From the NCBI GenBank assembly GCA_903938955.1, contig CAJAFJ010000737.1, positions 1 through 10,408 on the forward strand: a stretch of 10,408 nucleotides of DNA, written 5' to 3'. Shown piece by piece: positions 5,973 through 10,408 of the stretch. The stretch is from an uncultured beta proteobacterium. Lineage in GTDB: Bacteria > Pseudomonadota > Gammaproteobacteria > Burkholderiales > Burkholderiaceae. Made by a program: the position numbers and the translations under genes. Positions within the stretch are counted from its first letter, which is position 1; every line of letters begins with the position of its first letter. The notes under the pieces were generated by a model. That model did not search any database, was not told the DNA's origin, and was given only the letters and a program-made list of their open reading frames with translations.

Positions 5973-7016
5973 ATGACAAAACTTCGAATTGCCGTCGCAG
6001 GCGCTGGCGTCATTGGCCAGGCCCATATCAACGTCTTGCGCAACAGCGCGACCTGCACGCTGTGCGCCATCGTGGACCCGTCCCCCGCCGCCGGGGCGCT
6101 GGCGGCCCAAGCCGGTGTGCCGCTGTACCTTTCTCTGGCAGAGATGCTGGCGGTGGATCGCCCGGATGGCGTGATCCTTGCCACGCCCAACGCATTGCAT
6201 GTGCCGCAAGCGCTGGAGTGCATCGCGCCACAGCTGCCGATTCTGTTGGAAAAGCCCATCGCCACCACGGTCAGCGAAGGTTTGCAACTGCTAAACGTGG
6301 TCGAACAAACCGGCGCCAAGGTACTGATTGGCCACCACCGCGCGCACAGCCCGATCATGGCCAAGGCCAAAGCCGTGGTGGCGTCCGGCCAACTCGGCCG
6401 ACTGGTGAGCGTGATGGGCAGTGCCACCTTCCTGAAACCCGACCATTATTTTGCCGATGCGCCCTGGCGGCGCGAACCCGGTGCCGGCCCGATTCTGCTG
6501 AACATGATTCACGAAGTGCACAACCTGCGCATGCTGTGTGGCGACATCGTGGCGGTGCAGGCCTTTGCCAGCCACGCCACGCGTGGCTTTGCGGTGGAAG
6601 ACACAGTGGCCATCAACCTGCGTTTTGCCAATGGCGTGCTCGGCAGTTTCATGCTGTCCGACACCGCCGCCTGCCCGCGCAGCTGGGAGCAAACCTCGGG
6701 CGAAAACAAGGCTTACCCGTCTTATGCTGACGAAGACTGCTATGTCATCAGCGGCACCAACGGCAGCCTGTCGGTGCCCACCATGCGCCTGAAAACCTAC
6801 CCCCGGCCAGAAGACCGCTCCTGGTTTAAAGCATTTGAAGTCGGCGTGGTCGGCATGGTGCGGGACGACCCACTGAAACACCAGCTGGAACATTTCGGCG
6901 CCGTCATCCGGGGCAAAGCCGAGCCACTGGTCAGCGCCCGCGACGGCCTGCTCAATTTAAAAATTACCGAAGCGATTGTTGAAGCCGCCCAAAGCGGCCA
7001 GGTCGTGACGATTTAA
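5973..7016 (+). CDS. Gfo/Idh/MocA family oxidoreductase
   Basis: 347-residue NAD(P)-dependent dehydrogenase of normal family length. Rossmann domain at 1-120: GAGVIG at 10-15, TPNALH near 71-76, and EKPIA with E93-K94-P95, the family's cofactor and catalytic Lys motif. The C-terminal alpha/beta domain follows from about 125: APWRREPG, then GPILLNMIHEVHNLR with H180 conserved. The Asp that usually precedes this His by four residues is Leu176 here. These enzymes oxidise or reduce a hydroxy/keto group of sugars, cyclitols or dihydrodiol-type compounds. Start ATG 5973 puts the first beta strand at residue 4. The alternative ATG at 5949 adds 8 residues and neither has a good ribosome site. First gene of a probable operon with the acyl-CoA dehydrogenase (35 nt downstream) and CoA-transferase. 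Substrate unknown. Confidence 0.9.
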   Translation: MTKLRIAVAGAGVIGQAHINVLRNSATCTLCAIVDPSPAAGALAAQAGVPLYLSLAEMLAVDRPDGVILATPNALHVPQALECIAPQLPILLEKPIATTVSEGLQLLNVVEQTGAKVLIGHHRAHSPIMAKAKAVVASGQLGRLVSVMGSATFLKPDHYFADAPWRREPGAGPILLNMIHEVHNLRMLCGDIVAVQAFASHATRGFAVEDTVAINLRFANGVLGSFMLSDTAACPRSWEQTSGENKAYPSYADEDCYVISGTNGSLSVPTMRLKTYPRPEDRSWFKAFEVGVVGMVRDDPLKHQLEHFGAVIRGKAEPLVSARDGLLNLKITEAIVEAAQSGQVVTI

Positions 7017-7051
7017 CCCAAACCAACACCTTACCCAAGCAGGAGACACAC

Positions 7052-8212
7052 ATGGATTTTTCACTCAACGACGAACAGAAAATGATGATCGACACGGTGC
7101 GCCGTTTCATCGCTGAAGAACTCAAACCGCTCGAAGACGAGGTCGAAGAAAACGGGTTTCTGGACCACGCCAAAGCCCTGGCGATTCATGAAAAATCAAA
7201 ATCACTGGGCCTTTACGCGCTGAATATTGCTGAAGAATTTGGCGGCGGTGGCCTGAGCACCGTGGACCGCATGCTGTGTGAAGAGCAGTTTGGCCACACC
7301 ACCGACATTTTGATTCGCCGCGCTTTTGGCAATGTGTATGAGCCGCTGCTGGTGTGCAAGGGCGCGCAAATCGAGCGTTGGCTCAAGCCCACGGTGGCGG
7401 GCACCCGCACCTGCTCGATTGCCATCACCGAATCCGGCGCCGGGTCGGACGCCCAAGGCATCAAGACCCATGCGCGCAAAACCGATACCGGCTGGGTACT
7501 CAACGGCAGCAAGCACTTCATCAGCGACGGCGAGTGGAGCGACTTCTTTTTGGTCTCGGCCAAAACCGGCGACAAGGAAATCAGCCTGTTTGCCGTGGAC
7601 AAAGGCTTGCCCGGTTTTACCGTCGGCAAAGACCAAAAGATGATGGGCCTGCGCGGTACGCCGCACCTGGAATTGTTTTTTGACGATGTACCGCTGGAAC
7701 CCGTCGCCCTGCTGGGTGAACAGGGCCAGGGCTTCAAGCTGGCGATGGGGGCGCTCAACGTGGTGCGGCTGGCCCAGGTGGGCGCCCGCGCCGTCGGCAA
7801 GGCCAGCCATGTGCTGGAACTGATGGTGGATTACGCCAACCAGCGCAAGCAATTTGGCCAGAAGATTGGCGATTTTCAGATGGTGCAGCAGATGCTGGCC
7901 GACAGCGTGATCGAGATCAACGCCGCCCGCTGGATGGTGCTACACGCCGCCTGGATGATTGACGCCGGACAGGACGCCCGCGACCAGATCACCATGGTCA
8001 AGGTGCACGCGGCCGAAACATTGGGCCGCGTGGTGGACCGCGCCGTGCAGATTTTTGGCGGCATGGGTTTCTGCAAAGAGTTGCCGATTGAGCGTTATTA
8101 CCGCGATGCGCGCATTTACCGCATTTTTGACGGCACCAGCGAAATTCACCGCAGCGTGATCGCCCGCAGCGTCATGAAAAAAGGCGCGCCCCTGTTTGAG
8201 CTGAACCGGTAA
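7052..8212 (+). CDS. Acyl-CoA dehydrogenase family flavoprotein
   Basis: 386-residue FAD enzyme that introduces an alpha-beta double bond into an acyl-CoA and passes electrons to ETF. Domains: N-terminal helices 1-115 (FSLNDEQKMMIDTVRRFI, EFGGGGLS), middle beta domain about 120-230 (ITESGAGSDAQG, GLRGTPHLELFFDDVPL), C-terminal helices 235-386 (YANQRKQFGQKIGDFQ, IFGGMGFCKELPIERYYRDARI, FDGTSEIHR). The catalytic-base position used by medium-chain enzymes (Glu in YEGT) is Asp360 here. The alternative Glu site of isovaleryl-CoA dehydrogenase (LDLERL) aligns with LNVVRL and is Val, so Asp360 is the likely base. AGGAG at 7041-7045 sets the start with 6-nt spacing. The stop is 7 nt before the CoA-transferase. 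Chain length and substrate cannot be read from sequence. Confidence 0.93.
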   Translation: MDFSLNDEQKMMIDTVRRFIAEELKPLEDEVEENGFLDHAKALAIHEKSKSLGLYALNIAEEFGGGGLSTVDRMLCEEQFGHTTDILIRRAFGNVYEPLLVCKGAQIERWLKPTVAGTRTCSIAITESGAGSDAQGIKTHARKTDTGWVLNGSKHFISDGEWSDFFLVSAKTGDKEISLFAVDKGLPGFTVGKDQKMMGLRGTPHLELFFDDVPLEPVALLGEQGQGFKLAMGALNVVRLAQVGARAVGKASHVLELMVDYANQRKQFGQKIGDFQMVQQMLADSVIEINAARWMVLHAAWMIDAGQDARDQITMVKVHAAETLGRVVDRAVQIFGGMGFCKELPIERYYRDARIYRIFDGTSEIHRSVIARSVMKKGAPLFELNR

Positions 8213-8219
8213 GCTCGCC

Positions 8220-9839
8220 ATGCACAACAACAAGTTTATGAGTGCGGCACAGGCCGCAGCCCTTATCAAGGACGGCGACACCGTGGGCCTGATGGGCGGT
8301 GGGGGTGGCTTGATGGAGGCCACCTGTTTATTCGAAGCGGTGCAGGCGCGTTTCAAGTCAACGCAGCAACCGCGCCACCTGACGCTGATTCACGCCCTGG
8401 GCATTGGCGACAAAAAAACCAAGGGCATGAACTGCTTTGCGCATGAAGGGCTGGTGCGCAAAGTGATTGGCGGGCACTGGGTCTGGTCACCCGCCATGCA
8501 GCGCCTGGCCGAAGAAGAAAAGATCGAGGCCTACATCCTGCCCGGCGGCGTCTCCAGCCAGCTGATGCGCGAGATTGGCGCGGGTCGCCCGGGGCTGTTC
8601 ACCCACGTCGGCCTGGGCACGGTGTGTGACCCGCGCCAGGGCGGCGGCCGCATGAATGCATCCGCCAAAGACGACTTGAGCGAGCTGGTGCAACTGGACG
8701 GACACGACTACCTGCGCTACAAGCCCTTCCCCATTCACATCGCGCTGGTGCGCGCCAGCGCGGCCGACGAAGACGGCAACATCAGCTTCGAGCACGAGGC
8801 CGCGAATCTCGACGCCCAATCACTGGCGCTGGCCGCCCGCAACAGCGGCGGCAAAGTCATCGTGCAGGTGAAAGAGCGCCTGCCCAGGGGCGCGCTCAAA
8901 GCCCGCGAGGTGCGCATTCCCGCCGCCTGGGTCGATGCGATTGTGGTCGATCCCGATCAATCATCGAGCTACGACATTCCCTTTGACGCGGCCCTGAGCG
9001 GCGAGTTGACCGGCACCGCACGCGCGCACAGTGAGCGCGCAGACATGGAGGCCATCCACCGCGTCGCCCCAGAGGCGTTCAGCGAACGCCAAGCGGTGGC
9101 CCGGCGCGCCGCCGAAGAATTGTTCAACACCGACAAGGCGCGCCCGGTCGTCAACTACGGCGTCGGCGTGCCCGATGCCGTGGCCAAACTGATCGCCGCC
9201 CGCGGTGAGCAGCAGCGCATTTACCAAACGATTGAGCACGGCACCTACGGCGGCACGCTGATGGACGGCGTGTTGTTTGGCTACGCCCGCAACGCCACGG
9301 CGATGCTGGATGCACCCACGCAATTCGATTTTTATGCGGGCGGCGGGCTCGACATCGCCTTTCTCGGTTTTGGCGAGTTTGATGCGCAAGGCAGCGTCAA
9401 CGTGTCGCGACTGGGGGGCTTGACGGTTGGCCCCGGTGGCTTCATCGACATTGCGCAAAATGCCCGTAAAGTGGTGTTCTGCGGCACGCTGGCGGCCAAA
9501 GGCGTGAAGCTGCAAACGGGCGACGGCCAGATGCGCGTGCTGGTACAAGGCGGTGTCAAAAAGCTGGTCAAGCAGGTGGAGCAAATTACCTTCAGCGGTC
9601 CACAAGCACTGGTGCGCGGGCAAACCGTGCTGTTTTTGACCGAACGCGCCAGCTTTCGGCTGACACCTGAAGGCATTGAGTTGTTCGAGATCGCCCCGGG
9701 CATCGATCTGCAACGCGATGTGCTGGACCAGATGGACTTTGTGCCGCGCGTGGCTTCTGACTTGGCGCTTATGCGTGCGGACTATTTTCAGGCGCAGGCG
9801 TCGGCGCAGAACCAAGCCAGTCCAGCAGCAGCGCATTAA
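8220..9839 (+). CDS. Family I acyl-CoA:carboxylate CoA-transferase (propionate/acetoacetate CoA-transferase-like)
   Basis: 539-residue single-chain enzyme with fused alpha and beta halves, as in propionate CoA-transferase (Pct) and the 3-oxoacid CoA-transferases of COG4670 type. N-terminal half 1-270: SAAQAAALIKDGDTVGLMGGGGGLMEA with the Gly-rich CoA loop, later LPGGVSSQLMREIGAGRPG. C-terminal half from about 285: NYGVGVPDAVAKLI, then TIEHGTYGG with E339 as the likely catalytic Glu that forms the glutamyl-CoA thioester, and FLGFGEFDAQGSVNVS with GPGGFIDIAQNARKVVF. It would move CoA from acetyl-CoA or another donor onto a carboxylic acid, supplying the acyl-CoA dehydrogenase encoded 7 nt upstream. 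The start ATG 8220 lacks a clear ribosome site, which suggests translational coupling. Its last 23 codons overlap the convergent hydrolase gene. Confidence 0.92.
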   Translation: MHNNKFMSAAQAAALIKDGDTVGLMGGGGGLMEATCLFEAVQARFKSTQQPRHLTLIHALGIGDKKTKGMNCFAHEGLVRKVIGGHWVWSPAMQRLAEEEKIEAYILPGGVSSQLMREIGAGRPGLFTHVGLGTVCDPRQGGGRMNASAKDDLSELVQLDGHDYLRYKPFPIHIALVRASAADEDGNISFEHEAANLDAQSLALAARNSGGKVIVQVKERLPRGALKAREVRIPAAWVDAIVVDPDQSSSYDIPFDAALSGELTGTARAHSERADMEAIHRVAPEAFSERQAVARRAAEELFNTDKARPVVNYGVGVPDAVAKLIAARGEQQRIYQTIEHGTYGGTLMDGVLFGYARNATAMLDAPTQFDFYAGGGLDIAFLGFGEFDAQGSVNVSRLGGLTVGPGGFIDIAQNARKVVFCGTLAAKGVKLQTGDGQMRVLVQGGVKKLVKQVEQITFSGPQALVRGQTVLFLTERASFRLTPEGIELFEIAPGIDLQRDVLDQMDFVPRVASDLALMRADYFQAQASAQNQASPAAAH

Positions 9840-10408
9840 CGGCCTCGGCGCATTCAAACTGCACCCAATGCCCCGCACCCTGAAACAGGTGGGTGCGGCC
9901 ATTGAGGCGCCCCGCGCTCAAGGTCTGCGTCACCGCAGCGGGGTCGCCGGTGACATCGTGCTCCCCCCAAACCAGCAGCAGCGGGCCCGGGTAACGCGAC
10001 AACACATCAACCAGCCCAGCGCCATGTGAATGGTCGCGGCTGCGAAAACGGGTGCACTGGCAGGCGTCGGTATGCACTTGCAGGGCCAGTGCATCCAGCG
10101 CCGCCGGGTCAAACAACATCAGCATCAACAGGTTGTGCCGCATCACCTCATTCAAAACGGCGGCGTTGCCGGACCGGGCCGCGACACGCCAATTGCGCAA
10201 CTCGCCCCGGGGCCGACGCACACCGCCATGACCGACAGCCCCGAGCAGCGCTAAGCGGGCCACTTGGCCCCGACGGGCGGCCAGCTGAACGGCAACCAGG
10301 CTGCCGAACGAAAAAGCAACCAGGTGAATGGGGGTCTCAGGGCCAATGAGCTTATTTAGCGTGGCGATAGTGGCGTCGACCAGCGAGGTGACGCCGTCAG
10401 GCCCGGCC
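9769..10408 (-). CDS. Alpha/beta hydrolase, C-terminal part, cut by window edge
   Basis: About 212 residues of an open frame that enters from the right edge, ending at TAA 9771-9769. The first codons in the window contain LVAFSFGSLV, a nucleophile elbow with Ser at 10309-10311, where the usual Gly before it is Ala (A-F-S-F-G). Later come LLLVWGEHDVTGDP (catalytic acid region) and GAGHWVQFECAEAV with the catalytic His, in the order expected of the family. A GTG at 10263 is not the start because the elbow lies upstream of it. Such hydrolases cleave esters, ring-fission products or lactones. The gene converges with the CoA-transferase and overlaps it by 71 bp, so it is not part of that operon, though it may share the pathway. 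The C-terminal tail after the last helix is Pro/Ala-rich and probably unstructured. Confidence 0.85.
   Translation of the reverse strand, partial: AGPDGVTSLVDATIATLNKLIGPETPIHLVAFSFGSLVAVQLAARRGQVARLALLGAVGHGGVRRPRGELRNWRVAARSGNAAVLNEVMRHNLLMLMLFDPAALDALALQVHTDACQCTRFRSRDHSHGAGLVDVLSRYPGPLLLVWGEHDVTGDPAAVTQTLSAGRLNGRTHLFQGAGHWVQFECAEAVNALLLDWLGSAPTPAPENSPHA

Noticed and set aside
2899..7016. LigI-like hydrolase plus Gfo/Idh enzyme taken as the LigI/LigC pair of the protocatechuate 4,5-cleavage pathway
   Set aside because: The Gfo/Idh protein keeps EKP and differs throughout from LigC as I recall it, no ring-cleavage dioxygenase is nearby, and the two genes are in different units.

Overview
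The window looks like the chromosome of a GC-rich betaproteobacterium, most likely Burkholderiales and close to Comamonadaceae such as Rhodoferax or Polaromonas. This is inferred from base composition, the style of the proteins and the mix of LysR regulators with CoA-thioester catabolic genes. It is not proven from a marker gene. There are no RNA genes, CRISPR arrays, insertion sequences or phage genes. Coding density is very high. The only gap above 100 bp is the AT-rich stretch 961-1232, and all other gaps are 91 bp or less.

Layout. (1) 13-960, minus strand: a ketopantoate-reductase family oxidoreductase with a TTG start. (2) 961-1232: AT-rich regulatory region with a 15-nt palindrome, a terminator-like hairpin with no gene in front of it, and a promoter. 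(3) 1233-1921, plus strand: a type II toxin-antitoxin pair (Phd/YefM antitoxin, RelE/ParE toxin) with a 4-nt overlap. (4) 1932-2873, plus strand: a DntR/NahR-type LysR regulator that starts only 10 nt after the toxin stop. (5) 2899-3738, minus strand: a LigI-like amidohydrolase. (6) 3830-4966, plus strand: a secreted PQQ-dependent aldose sugar dehydrogenase, divergent from the amidohydrolase. (7) 4982-5884, minus strand: a second LysR regulator. (8) 5973-9839, plus strand: a probable three-gene operon of a Gfo/Idh/MocA oxidoreductase, an acyl-CoA dehydrogenase and a CoA-transferase, divergent from the second LysR gene. (9) 9769-10408, minus strand: the C-terminal part of an alpha/beta hydrolase, cut by the window edge and overlapping the CoA-transferase tail by 71 bp.

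How the parts may work together. The 5973-9839 operon reads as a catabolic unit. The CoA-transferase would activate a carboxylic acid, the acyl-CoA dehydrogenase would oxidise the thioester, and the Gfo/Idh enzyme would handle a hydroxy or keto group of the same or a related substrate. The divergent LysR protein is the natural candidate regulator. The amidohydrolase and the DntR-type regulator suggest ring-derived or lactone substrates, but the actual substrate cannot be read from sequence. The toxin-antitoxin module is the clearest accessory element. I see ordinary families in unusual arrangements rather than a clearly new system. The points most worth checking are the orphan hairpin and palindrome in 1039-1136, the LysR gene welded to the toxin-antitoxin operon, the Asp in place of the catalytic Glu of the acyl-CoA dehydrogenase, and the 71-bp tail-to-tail gene overlap.
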